Shown here: piece by piece, positions 1-6,422 of the stretch
Layout of the letters: each line of letters starts with the position of its first letter
Position numbering within the stretch: position 1 is the stretch's first letter
Origin: Paracoccus sp. (in: a-proteobacteria)
GTDB taxonomy: Bacteria > Pseudomonadota > Alphaproteobacteria > Rhodobacterales > Rhodobacteraceae
Length of the DNA: 6,695 nt
Assembly: GCA_031178645.1 (NCBI GenBank)
Contig: JAPSIP010000082.1
Span: 1-6,695, forward strand
Direction of reading: 5' to 3'
The notes under the pieces: model-generated
What the model saw: only the letters and a program-made list of their open reading frames with translations
The model's database searches: none
Told to the model about the DNA's origin: nothing
Made by a program: the position numbers and the translations under genes

Positions 1-345
1 GAACGGGGGCTGCATCCCTCGGCCTCGACTGACTGCCCGGTCACCGACATCGACCCGCGCGCCGTGATCTACAACCTGGTGACCCGCAAGACCCGCACGG
101 GAAAGCTGTTCGGGCCGGAACATCGTCTGTCCATCGACGAAGCGCTGCATGCCTATACCTGGTCATCGGCCTATGCCTCGCACGAGGAGACGCTGAAGGG
201 CCGGCTGGAACCGGGGCAACTGGCCGATATCGCCGTCTTCGACCGCGACCTGACCGCCGTCGCCCCAGAGGCGCTGCTGGAGGCGGTCTGCGAGATGACC
301 TTGCGCGGCGGAGAGGTCGTCTATCAGAGGTCCGATCACCCTTGA
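1..345 (+). CDS. YtcJ-like amidohydrolase (Amidohydro_3), C-terminal part only
   Basis: This is the 3' end of a gene that begins before the window; reading frame 1 is open from base 1 to the TGA at 343-345, giving 114 residues. The fragment carries the end of the metal-dependent hydrolase barrel, STDCPV (Asp at visible residue 11, the position of the catalytic Asp in the family's GSDSPV motif). It then has the conserved C-terminal block KGRLEPGQLADIAVFDRDL and the VCEMT..GG.VV strand that closes the small beta domain. It aligns with residues 428-541 of the complete amidohydrolase at 1317-2942 with a single one-residue gap and about 49 identities in roughly 113 positions by hand count, so the two are paralogues. 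Family members hydrolyse amide or N-formyl type bonds in the cytoplasm, but the substrate here is unknown. It is convergent with the M55 peptidase gene. The family call is firm; the truncation is due to the window edge, not to a visible mutation. Confidence 0.88.
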   Translation, partial: ERGLHPSASTDCPVTDIDPRAVIYNLVTRKTRTGKLFGPEHRLSIDEALHAYTWSSAYASHEETLKGRLEPGQLADIAVFDRDLTAVAPEALLEAVCEMTLRGGEVVYQRSDHP

Positions 346-349
346 TCGG
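332..349. terminator. Hairpin at convergent gene ends, possible bidirectional terminator
   Basis: CCGATCA (332-338) and TGATCGG (343-349) form a perfect 7-bp inverted repeat around a 4-base loop. Two more G-C pairs (329-330 with 350-351) are possible if T331 is bulged. The right arm contains the TGA stop of the upstream amidohydrolase. The hairpin lies at the junction of two convergent genes, where it could limit read-through in both directions. No T-run follows on either strand, so it is not a classical intrinsic terminator and the functional call is an inference. Confidence 0.35.
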
Positions 350-385
350 CCGCGACATCGCTTGCTGCCGACCAACTTCTGCCGG

Positions 386-1183
386 TCACCAAAGGAAGCG
401 AAGCGTCCGCAGCACCTCGAACCAGTCGTCGCGGGCGAAACGCAGGCGGCGCGGCTTGGGGTAATCGACATCGGGGAAGAAGCTGCCGCGATAGGCGTCG
501 ATGGGGGTGCTGAACTCCACCTCGATGTCCCAGCGGGCGGCCAGAGGCGGATGGCTCCGCAGCGGCAGGTCGGACAGCGCCGCCCTGACACCTTCGCGGA
601 TCAGGTCGCGGGCGCGGGCGGGCGTGACCGAGGAGGCGGCGTGCCCGAAGCCCTGGCTGACCGGCACCGTCACGATCCCCGGTGCCATGTCCGTGGCCGC
701 CGCGCAGATGCCGCAATCGCCAGACAGGAACGCCGAAGGCACGCCAAGCGAGGCCGCGGTCAGCGCGTTCACGGTGAACTCTGACGCGAGCGCGCCGTTG
801 ATGGTCAACCGCATGATCCTGCCGTTGAAGCTGTGCGCCAGCGGATTGCTGTCGGTGCCGGCCGCGTCGTGATAGCCGGTATAGATCGCCGCTGCGCAGT
901 CGCGGTCGATGCCGAACATCATCGAATGGGGATGGCCCGACCAGTCGCGAATGATCCGCGCCTCGGGCGGCAGGCCGTCCACCAGCAGGTTGCGCCCGGT
1001 GTGGTGGGCGTCCTTGATGACGATCTCGGTCGCGCCCGCCTCAAGCGCGCCCTCGCAGGCGGCCACTACCTCGGCGGTCATCAGCGCCTGGAACTCGGGA
1101 TATTCGGGCTTGTCGCGTTCGGTCTCGGGCCAGCAGGCGATGCCTGCCGTGCCCTCCATGTCGGCGCTGATGAAGACTTTCAT
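386..1183 (-). CDS. M55 family metallopeptidase (DppA-type D-aminopeptidase)
   Basis: This 265-residue protein matches the M55 (peptidase_M55, DppA) family over its whole length; B. subtilis DppA is of similar size. M55 enzymes are zinc D-aminopeptidases releasing N-terminal D-amino acids from short peptides. The N-terminal signature ISADMEG supplies Asp8 and Glu10. His60 (KDAHH), His105 (GYHDAAG), His117 (LAHSF) and Glu135 (LASEFTVNA) fall where DppA has its zinc ligands and catalytic His (His60, His104, His115, Glu133 from memory of that structure). The ATG at 1183 was chosen because the family starts directly with M-K-hydrophobic-SxDxEG and AGGGA lies 8 bases upstream. The frame is open up to another ATG at 1270, but that start has no spaced ribosome site. 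There is no signal peptide from the chosen start, so it is probably cytoplasmic. The gene is divergent from the amidohydrolase/ABC importer operon, suggesting it trims the imported peptide. Strict D-amino acid specificity is inferred from the family. Confidence 0.9.
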   Translation of the reverse strand: MKVFISADMEGTAGIACWPETERDKPEYPEFQALMTAEVVAACEGALEAGATEIVIKDAHHTGRNLLVDGLPPEARIIRDWSGHPHSMMFGIDRDCAAAIYTGYHDAAGTDSNPLAHSFNGRIMRLTINGALASEFTVNALTAASLGVPSAFLSGDCGICAAATDMAPGIVTVPVSQGFGHAASSVTPARARDLIREGVRAALSDLPLRSHPPLAARWDIEVEFSTPIDAYRGSFFPDVDYPKPRRLRFARDDWFEVLRTLRFLW

Positions 1184-1191
1184 TCTGGGCG

Positions 1192-1196
1192 TCCCT
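1192..1196 (-). promoter_or_regulatory. Ribosome binding site of the M55 peptidase
   Basis: On the minus strand the sequence reads AGGGA, ending 8 bases before the ATG at 1183. This supports 1183 over the in-frame ATG at 1270, in front of which the only purine run (AGG) abuts the start codon. Confidence 0.6.
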
Positions 1197-1307
1197 GTCT
1201 GGCGAAAGCCGGAGGCTGTGACGGAGCTGATGAAAACACAAGCAAAAATTAAGGAGACTTTCCTTGCCATCCTGCCGCCAGCGGCTAACCTGCCCGTAAC
1301 TTGTCTC

Positions 1308-1313
1308 GGAGGA
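1308..1313 (+). promoter_or_regulatory. Ribosome binding site of the complete amidohydrolase
   Basis: GGAGGA is a near-perfect Shine-Dalgarno core, but only 3 bases separate it from the ATG at 1317, which is short. It still fixes the start, because the frame stays open far upstream (to 909) through the antisense of the M55 gene. No other start in the intergenic region has a comparable site. Confidence 0.65.
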
Positions 1314-1316
1314 TCG

Positions 1317-2942
1317 ATGGGCCCTGTTGCGGATCTGGTGCTGAAAGGCGGTAAAATCTGGTATGGCGCGGGCCTGCCCGTCGCTCAGGCGCTTGCCGCC
1401 TGGCAGGGCAAGGTGCTGGCGGTGGGCAGCGATGCCGAAATTGCACGGCTGATCGGGGACGGCACCCGCGTCGTCGATCTGGAAGGCCGGTTCGCGATGC
1501 CGGGGCTTTACGACAACCACCTGCACCTGATCTCGACCGGGCTGGTGCTGGGTCATGTCGATGCCTCGCCGCAGGCCGCGCCGACGCTGGACGCCCTTCT
1601 GGACGCGATCCAAGCCCGCGCGGCCGTCACCCCCAAGGGCGAATGGATCCGAGCGCGCGGCTATGAACAGCAGAAGCTAGACATCGGCCGCCACCCGCAC
1701 CGGACCGAATTGGACGCCGCCGCGCCCGATCACCCGGTCCTGCTGACGCGTACCTGCGGCCATGTCTCGGTCGCCAACAGCCGCGCGTTGGAGATTGCCG
1801 GCGTGACCGCCGCGACCCCCGCGCCGGAGGGCGGCGTGATCGAGGTCGAGAACGGCACCCTGACCGGGATGCTGGCCGAGAATGCCCAGAACCTGATCAG
1901 CAACCACATTCCGACGCCGGATGTGAACGGCCTGATCGACGCCATCGAGGCCGGCGGGCGGCAGTTGCTGTCTCATGGCATCACCAGTTGCATGGACGCC
2001 GCCGTCGGCATGATCGCCGGCATGGACGAGATCCGGGCCTATCACCTTGCAAAGCGCGACGGGCGCCTGCCGGTGCGCGTCTCGCTGACGCTTTTGGGGG
2101 ATCCGGGCACCTCGATCGTCGAGCCCTGCCTGGAGGCGGGACTGGTCACCGGGGTGGGCGACGAGATGCTGCGGGTGGGCGCGGTCAAGATCTTCCTTGA
2201 TGGATCCTTGGGGGGGCGGACCGCATGGACAAGCCGGGCCTATCGCGACCAGCCGGACAATTTCGGCGTCCAGATGCTGCCGACGCAGCAGGTGGAAAGC
2301 CTTGTCGCGGAATATCACGCCAAAGGCTATCAGCTTGCCTGCCACGCCATCGGCGACATGGCCATCGACCAGCTGATCGGGGCCTATGAAAAGGCCTTGG
2401 ATGCCCAGCCCGACCCCGGCAGGCGTCACCGGGTCGAGCATTGCTGCCTTTCCACGCCCGAACAGCACGCCCGCATGAAGGCCGCCGGGATCGAGCCTTC
2501 GCCCCAGCAGGTCTTCGTCCATGATTTCGGCGACAGCTACCTGGCCGTCATGGACGAGGCGGTGACGCGCGGCGTTTCCCCGCTGAAGAGCTGGCTGGAC
2601 ATGGGGTTCCATCCGGGAACGGGCAGCGATTCACCCGTATGCCGCACCGACCCGCGCCCGAACCTGCACCAGATGCTGACCCGCCGGACGGGGAAGGGGA
2701 CCGACATGATTGCGTCCGAGGTCGTGGACATTGAGACGGCGCTGACGGTTTACACAGAGAACGGCGCCTGGCTTGCGCGGGAGGAAGGCTTCAAGGGCCG
2801 GTTGCAGCCCGGCATGGTGGCCGACATCGCGGTGTTCTCGCGCGATCTGCTGACCGCCACGCCCGAGCAGATCCTGAACGACACGGTCTGCGAGATGACG
2901 GTGCTGGGAGGCGCCGTGGTGTTCGAGCGCAACGCCGCCTGA
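1317..2942 (+). CDS. YtcJ-like metal-dependent amidohydrolase (Amidohydro_3 family)
   Basis: This 541-residue protein is a complete member of the Amidohydro_3/YtcJ group of the amidohydrolase superfamily, which includes N-substituted formamide deformylase. Family landmarks occur in order: an N-terminal beta-strand segment (ADLVLKGGKIW, 5-15), and MPGLYDNHLHL with the metal-binding His68-x-His70. RTCGHVSVANSRAL (145-158) is typical of YtcJ proteins, as is KIFLDGSLGGRTAW (291-304), whose Lys291 is probably the carboxylated metal ligand. CHAIGD follows with His343, then RVEHC with His375 and GSDSP with catalytic Asp438. The C-terminal block KGRLQPGMVADIAVFSRDL (493-511) closes the small beta domain. 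All key residues are present, so it should be active. There is no signal peptide, so it is cytoplasmic. It is the first gene of a likely operon: the binding-protein gene starts 37 bases after its stop with no terminator between. It probably hydrolyses an amide or N-acyl bond in the imported compound; the substrate is unknown. It is a paralogue of the fragment at 1-345. Confidence 0.92.
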   Translation: MGPVADLVLKGGKIWYGAGLPVAQALAAWQGKVLAVGSDAEIARLIGDGTRVVDLEGRFAMPGLYDNHLHLISTGLVLGHVDASPQAAPTLDALLDAIQARAAVTPKGEWIRARGYEQQKLDIGRHPHRTELDAAAPDHPVLLTRTCGHVSVANSRALEIAGVTAATPAPEGGVIEVENGTLTGMLAENAQNLISNHIPTPDVNGLIDAIEAGGRQLLSHGITSCMDAAVGMIAGMDEIRAYHLAKRDGRLPVRVSLTLLGDPGTSIVEPCLEAGLVTGVGDEMLRVGAVKIFLDGSLGGRTAWTSRAYRDQPDNFGVQMLPTQQVESLVAEYHAKGYQLACHAIGDMAIDQLIGAYEKALDAQPDPGRRHRVEHCCLSTPEQHARMKAAGIEPSPQQVFVHDFGDSYLAVMDEAVTRGVSPLKSWLDMGFHPGTGSDSPVCRTDPRPNLHQMLTRRTGKGTDMIASEVVDIETALTVYTENGAWLAREEGFKGRLQPGMVADIAVFSRDLLTATPEQILNDTVCEMTVLGGAVVFERNAA

Positions 2943-2965
2943 AGGAACTGATAATAAAACAACCT

Positions 2966-2974
2966 GGGGAGGAG
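2966..2974 (+). promoter_or_regulatory. Strong ribosome binding site of the binding-protein gene
   Basis: GGGGAGGAG, followed by 5 bases and the ATG at 2980, is the best Shine-Dalgarno sequence in the window. It is preceded by an unstructured AT-rich stretch (2950-2960, containing GATAAT). This fits the high protein output expected for a periplasmic binding protein. GATAAT resembles a -10 box, but no -35 element is seen at the right distance. Confidence 0.6.
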
Positions 2975-2979
2975 ACAAG

Positions 2980-4587
2980 ATGACGATCAAAGCCACCATT
3001 GGTGCCCTGCTGCTGGCGGGAACCGCGCTCTGCGCGCCTGCGACCTGGGCGCAGGAGGTGCAGCGCGGTGGGACGCTGAACTTCACCGCGCCTTATGGCA
3101 GCAGCGTGGGCACGCTGGACATCACCGCCTCGGCCGAGGTGCAGACCGAGATCGTGGCCCATGCCATGCACCGCAGCCTCTACAAGTGGAACCCCGAAAC
3201 CGGCAAGCCCGAGCCCGACCTGTTCACCGAGGTGACCGTCAGCGACGACGGGATGACCCATACCTACAAGTTGCGCGACGATGCCGTCTTCCACAATGAC
3301 AAGCCCTTCACGGCCGACGACGTCATCTACAGCTACAACCGGATCGCCACCCCTGTGACCGCCTCTCCCAGTGCGAACTTCATTTCGCGCATCCAGGGCT
3401 TCGAGGAGGTCCAGGGCGGCAGCGCGACCGAGATGTCGGGCCTGAAGAAGATCGACGACCACACGCTGGAGATCACCTTCACCGCCAGCCAAGATCCCGG
3501 CTTCGACCTGATGCAGAACTATGTCCCGATCTATCCGTCGAACGTGGACGGCAACACGCAGGCGACGCAACCGGTCGGCCTTGGCCCGTTCCGTTTCGTC
3601 GAACACGTCCCCGGATCGCGCGTCAGCTTCGAGCGGTTCGAGGGCTTCTTCGGAGAGGATGACCAGCCCTATCTGGATCGGCTCAACATCCTGATCATGG
3701 GCGAGGCTGCGGCCCGTGACGTGGCCTTCCGCAATCGGGAAATCGACGTGTCCGTCCTGGGCAGCCAGCAATACCAGGAATACCAGGCCGACGCCGACCT
3801 GTCCAAGGGCCTGCTTGAGGTGGCCGAGCTGTTCACCCGCGTAGTGGGCTTCGACACCACCAAGCCGCCCTTCGATGACAAGCGCGTCCGCCAAGCCGTC
3901 AACCACGGCATCGACAAGGATCTGATCATCGACCGGCTGGTCAAGGGCAAGGCCTTCCCGGCGGTGGGCTTCATGCCCACGACCTCGCCCGCCTTCGACC
4001 CGGATGCGCAGGGCTATGCCTATGACCCCGAAAAGGCCAAGGCCCTGCTGGAAGAGGCTGGCCACCCCGATGGCATCGACCTGCCGGTGATCGCGAACCA
4101 GAACGAAAGCTGGGGCGCCCCCATCGTCGAGGCGATCATCCCCATGCTTGCCCGGTCGAACATCCGTGCCAGCGTCGAGCCGGTCGAAAACGCCGTGCTG
4201 GAGGACCGCATCACGGGCGGCAACTTCACCGCCTTCATCTGGTCGCTATCAAGCGGACCGGATCCGCTGAACATCCTGCGCTGCTTCTACAGCAAGACCG
4301 CGCAGTCGGCCTGCAACTATACCAACTTCAGCAACGCCGAGGTGGACAGGCTCTACGAGGCCGCCCAGCAGGAACGCGATGAGGCTGCGCGCAACGACCT
4401 AATCCGCCAGGCCGACGCCATCATCCGCGACGAAGCGCCCTACTGGTTCTTCAACTACAACAAGGCGGTGATGGCCTATCAGCCCTGGGTGCACGGCCTT
4501 CGCGGCAACCCGCAGGAACTGGCGATTCAGGATTACGAGAAGATCTGGATCGACGACACCGCGCCTGCCGACCGCAAGCCTCAGTAA
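2980..4587 (+). CDS. Family 5 peptide/dipeptide ABC transporter substrate-binding protein
   Basis: This 535-residue SBP_bac_5 protein is the periplasmic receptor of the ABC importer encoded downstream (E. coli DppA/OppA relatives have similar length). Residues 1-24 form a Sec signal peptide: Lys4, a hydrophobic core IGALLLAGTALCAP, and an ATWA|QE cleavage site. Because no lipobox Cys precedes the mature part, it is soluble rather than a lipoprotein. The mature domain opens with RGGTLNF. It carries the family signature DDAVFHNDKPFTADDVIYSY (100-119), then VGLGPFRFVE (199-208), and DKRVRQAVNHGIDKDLII (300-317). SGPDPLN (425-431) includes Asp428, in the place where E. coli DppA has the Asp that holds the peptide amino group. 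Cys435 and Cys445 follow and could form a disulfide, as a Cys pair in the same area does in DppA. It sits between the amidohydrolase and the permeases. The ligand is peptide-like by family, but its exact nature is not determined. Confidence 0.92.
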   Translation: MTIKATIGALLLAGTALCAPATWAQEVQRGGTLNFTAPYGSSVGTLDITASAEVQTEIVAHAMHRSLYKWNPETGKPEPDLFTEVTVSDDGMTHTYKLRDDAVFHNDKPFTADDVIYSYNRIATPVTASPSANFISRIQGFEEVQGGSATEMSGLKKIDDHTLEITFTASQDPGFDLMQNYVPIYPSNVDGNTQATQPVGLGPFRFVEHVPGSRVSFERFEGFFGEDDQPYLDRLNILIMGEAAARDVAFRNREIDVSVLGSQQYQEYQADADLSKGLLEVAELFTRVVGFDTTKPPFDDKRVRQAVNHGIDKDLIIDRLVKGKAFPAVGFMPTTSPAFDPDAQGYAYDPEKAKALLEEAGHPDGIDLPVIANQNESWGAPIVEAIIPMLARSNIRASVEPVENAVLEDRITGGNFTAFIWSLSSGPDPLNILRCFYSKTAQSACNYTNFSNAEVDRLYEAAQQERDEAARNDLIRQADAIIRDEAPYWFFNYNKAVMAYQPWVHGLRGNPQELAIQDYEKIWIDDTAPADRKPQ

Positions 4588-4596
4588 GGCCGAGGA

Positions 4597-4626
4597 CCCG
4601 CGACGGTTCGCCGTCGCGGGGTCTTT
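4597..4626 (+). terminator. Intercistronic hairpin after the binding-protein gene
   Basis: CCCGCGACGG (4597-4606) pairs perfectly with CCGTCGCGGG (4611-4620) around a TTCG loop, giving a 10-bp GC-rich stem; two further pairs are possible past a bulged G4621. Only TTT (4624-4626) follows, so termination would be partial. The hairpin begins 10 bases after the stop of the binding-protein gene and ends before the Shine-Dalgarno of the first permease. Stem-loops here are common in ABC operons: they protect the 3' end of the upstream message or attenuate transcription, so the receptor is made in excess of the membrane parts. The structure is seen; the function is inferred. Confidence 0.6.
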
Positions 4627-4653
4627 GCTGCAACAAGAACGGGGGAAGGAAGA

Positions 4654-5589
4654 ATGGGCCGTTACATCTTGCGGCGGCTGCTGCAGATGATTCCGACATT
4701 GCTGGCCGTCGCGGCGCTGATCTTCCTGATCTTCAGCGTCCTGCCCGGCAGCTTTGCCGGCACCATGACCGGCGGTGGTCGTCGCGCATTGTCGCCGGAA
4801 CTGGTCGCCCAGATCAATGCGCAGTTCGGGCTGGACAAGCCGCTGCCGGTCCGGTTCTGGGACTATCTGGTGCGGCTGGTGCAATTCGACCTGGGCACGT
4901 CCTTCCGCACGCGCGAACCCGTGGTGGACCTGATCGCCGCCCGGATCTGGCCGTCGCTTCAACTGGCGCTGTCGGCCATGGCCCTGGCCGTGACGGTCGG
5001 GATTCCTTTGGGCTTTCTGGCGGCGATGCGGCCCGGCAGCCTGCTGGACAGCGTCACGATGATCGGCGCGGTGTCGGGGCTGTCGATGCCGCAGTTCTGG
5101 CTGGGACTGCTGCTGATGTATGTCTTCGCGCTGCAACTGGGCTGGCTGCCCAGCTTCGGCTATGGCGAGGGGCGGTTGCGAAACCTGATCCTGCCGGCGA
5201 TCGCATTGGGCTTCGCCCCGCTGGCGCTTCTGGCGCGGACAACCCGGGCGGGCGTGCTGGAGGTGATGGCCTCGGACCATATCCGCACCGCGATAGCCAA
5301 GGGCGCCAGTCCTTCGCAGATGGTCCGCTGGCATGTCCTGCGCAATGTCATGGTGCTGATCGTGACGACGATGGGGCTGCAGATCGGCTCGCTGCTGGGG
5401 CAGGCGCTTGTGATCGAGAAGCTGTTTTCCTGGCCGGGCCTCGGATCGCTGATGGTGGACAGCGTGGCGATCCGTGACATCCCGGTGGTGCAGGGCACCA
5501 TCCTGGTGATCGTGCTGTGGTTTCTGGTCATCAACGTGCTGGTTGACGTGATCTATGCCGCGATCGACCCCCGCATCAGCCTTCGTTGA
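4654..5589 (+). CDS. ABC transporter permease, DppB/OppB type
   Basis: This 311-residue inner-membrane protein is one of the two channel subunits of the importer. It starts MGRYILRRLLQMIPTLL and has a first membrane helix at about 13-31. A periplasmic segment follows (about 35-97) containing the FGLDKPLPVRFWDYL and FDLGTSFRTREPV motifs typical of the DppB N-terminal domain. The BPD_transp_1 core has about five helices (roughly 101-123, 135-162, 178-196, 233-252, 279-300). The EAA loop that docks the ATPase is HIRTAIAKGASPSQMVRWHV (209-228), with the invariant Gly217. The protein ends with the usual DPRISLR. An AAGGA-rich purine stretch (4641-4650) precedes the ATG. The usual PGDP after helix 1 is PGSF (31-34) here, a mild deviation. 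It lies 66 bases after the binding-protein gene and 8 bases before the DppC-type gene. Confidence 0.93.
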   Translation: MGRYILRRLLQMIPTLLAVAALIFLIFSVLPGSFAGTMTGGGRRALSPELVAQINAQFGLDKPLPVRFWDYLVRLVQFDLGTSFRTREPVVDLIAARIWPSLQLALSAMALAVTVGIPLGFLAAMRPGSLLDSVTMIGAVSGLSMPQFWLGLLLMYVFALQLGWLPSFGYGEGRLRNLILPAIALGFAPLALLARTTRAGVLEVMASDHIRTAIAKGASPSQMVRWHVLRNVMVLIVTTMGLQIGSLLGQALVIEKLFSWPGLGSLMVDSVAIRDIPVVQGTILVIVLWFLVINVLVDVIYAAIDPRISLR

Positions 5590-5591
5590 GG
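5588..5591 (+). promoter_or_regulatory. Ribosome binding site deciding the DppC-type start
   Basis: GAGG overlaps the stop codon of the DppB-type gene and lies 6 bases before the ATG at 5598. This favours 5598 over the TTG at 5586 (which would overlap the stop as TTGA with no site upstream) and over the ATG at 5604 (spacing 12). The arrangement implies translational coupling of the two permeases. Confidence 0.6.
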
Positions 5592-5597
5592 CCCGTC

Positions 5598-6422
5598 ATG
5601 CGAATGCCTTTCCGCCTGAACCTGACGCTGGGGCTGGCGCTTGTGTCGCTGGTGATCCTGGGCGCCGTTTTCGCCCCCCTGCTGACGGCGCATGACCCGA
5701 TCCTTGACGCCGACCTGATGAATTCGGAAATGCCCCCGTCCTGGGACTACTGGTTCGGCACCGACAGCCAGGGACGGGACGTCTTTTCCCGCGTCCTTTA
5801 CGGCGCACGGGTTTCACTGACCATCGGCATCGTGGCGCAGGCCATCAACTCGACCATCGGCATCGCACTTGGCCTCTCGGCGGGTTATTGGGGCGGCTGG
5901 TGGGACGACGTGGTGAACGGGCTGACGAACCTGATGCTGGCGATCCCGTCGCTAGTCTTCGCCCTGGCCATCATGGCGGTGCTTGGCCCCGGAGTGGTCA
6001 GTCTGCTAATCGCGCTCGGCCTGACGAACTGGAGCTGGAGTTGCCGCATCACCCGCAGCGCCGTGATGTCGTTGAAGTCGCAGGGCTACGTCCAAGCTGC
6101 GCGAACGCTGGGTTACGGTGACATCCGCATCATGCTGACCCAGTTGCTGCCGAACATCGTCGGGCCGGTGCTGGTCATGGCGACGCTCGGCATCGGCGAG
6201 GCGGTTCTGGCCGAAGCGGCCCTGTCCTTCCTTGGCCTCGGCATCCGCCCGCCGGCGCCGTCCTGGGGCAACATGCTGACCGACGCGCGCGAGGCGATCC
6301 GCAGCGTCCCTTGGGCCACGATCTTTCCCGGCCTAGCCGTCTTCGTCACCGTGCTGGGCTTCAACCTGCTGGGTGACGGGGTGCGTGACTGGCTGGACCC
6401 CCGGATGCAGGTGCGCGCATGA
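5598..6422 (+). CDS. ABC transporter permease, DppC/OppC type
   Basis: With the ATG at 5598 this is a 274-residue inner-membrane protein, the second channel subunit, usual for DppC proteins. Helix 1 (about 9-29) is followed by the short periplasmic AHDPILDADLM and the DppC hallmark WFGTDSQGRDVFSRVLYGAR (52-71). The BPD_transp_1 core contains the EAA loop YVQAARTLGYGDIRIMLTQL (164-183, Gly172) with LLPN after it. Next comes AALSFLGLGIRPPAPSWGNM (207-226), the conserved C-terminal segment of this subfamily, and a final helix ending in GDGVRDWLDPR (259-269). It begins 8 bases after the DppB-type stop and its own stop overlaps the next start as ATGA, so the three transport genes are translationally coupled. 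It pairs with the DppB-type subunit to form the pore. Confidence 0.93.
   Translation: MRMPFRLNLTLGLALVSLVILGAVFAPLLTAHDPILDADLMNSEMPPSWDYWFGTDSQGRDVFSRVLYGARVSLTIGIVAQAINSTIGIALGLSAGYWGGWWDDVVNGLTNLMLAIPSLVFALAIMAVLGPGVVSLLIALGLTNWSWSCRITRSAVMSLKSQGYVQAARTLGYGDIRIMLTQLLPNIVGPVLVMATLGIGEAVLAEAALSFLGLGIRPPAPSWGNMLTDAREAIRSVPWATIFPGLAVFVTVLGFNLLGDGVRDWLDPRMQVRA

Larger units (their letters stand above)
1184..1316. promoter_or_regulatory. Divergent intergenic control region
   Basis: These 133 bases separate the divergently transcribed M55 peptidase and amidohydrolase/importer genes, so promoters for both directions should lie here. The region includes an A-rich patch (about 1231-1253) that stands out against the GC-rich surroundings. 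A possible rightward promoter is TTGCCA (1264-1269) and TAACCT (1286-1291) with 16-base spacing; the -35 is good, the -10 weak. AAGGA (1251-1255) and TCCTT (1261-1265) form a short dyad next to and slightly overlapping that -35 box, a possible operator half-site pair. No convincing leftward sigma-70 promoter was found. A small stem with a GAAA loop (CTGGC/GCCGG, 1199-1212, one G-T pair) lies in the leader of the M55 gene. The region's role is inferred from layout; the individual boxes are tentative. Confidence 0.4.

Noticed and set aside
362..1252. Several plus-strand open frames opposite the M55 gene
   Set aside because: They are antisense to a gene with all M55 metal-ligand positions conserved and have Arg/Gly/Ala-rich products without domains.
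909..1316. Upstream extension of the amidohydrolase frame, giving a 677-residue protein
   Set aside because: The extra 136 residues are antisense to the M55 gene and cross the divergent intergenic region. They look like no protein domain, and a clear GGAGGA site and the family's normal N-terminus mark the ATG at 1317.
1677..2612. Minus-strand open frame of 311 codons inside the amidohydrolase
   Set aside because: It is antisense to conserved catalytic motifs and shows no recognisable domain; a typical high-GC shadow.
2950..2955. GATAAT as a promoter -10 box before the binding-protein gene
   Set aside because: No -35-like hexamer lies 16-18 bases upstream, so it is more likely just an unstructured AT-rich leader next to a strong ribosome site.
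2791..4065. Long open frame on the minus strand (424 codons)
   Set aside because: It lies opposite the amidohydrolase end and the binding-protein gene and has a composition dominated by reversed GC-rich codons. Both sense genes have full family motifs and ribosome sites, so it is a shadow.
4399..5334. Minus-strand open frame of 311 codons across the binding-protein/permease junction
   Set aside because: Its product is a low-complexity Gln/Arg/His-rich sequence antisense to well-defined genes; not credible as a protein.
5586..5597. TTG start for the DppC-type permease, overlapping the previous stop
   Set aside because: It has no Shine-Dalgarno at a workable distance, whereas the ATG at 5598 has GAGG 6 bases upstream and gives a normal DppC N-terminus.
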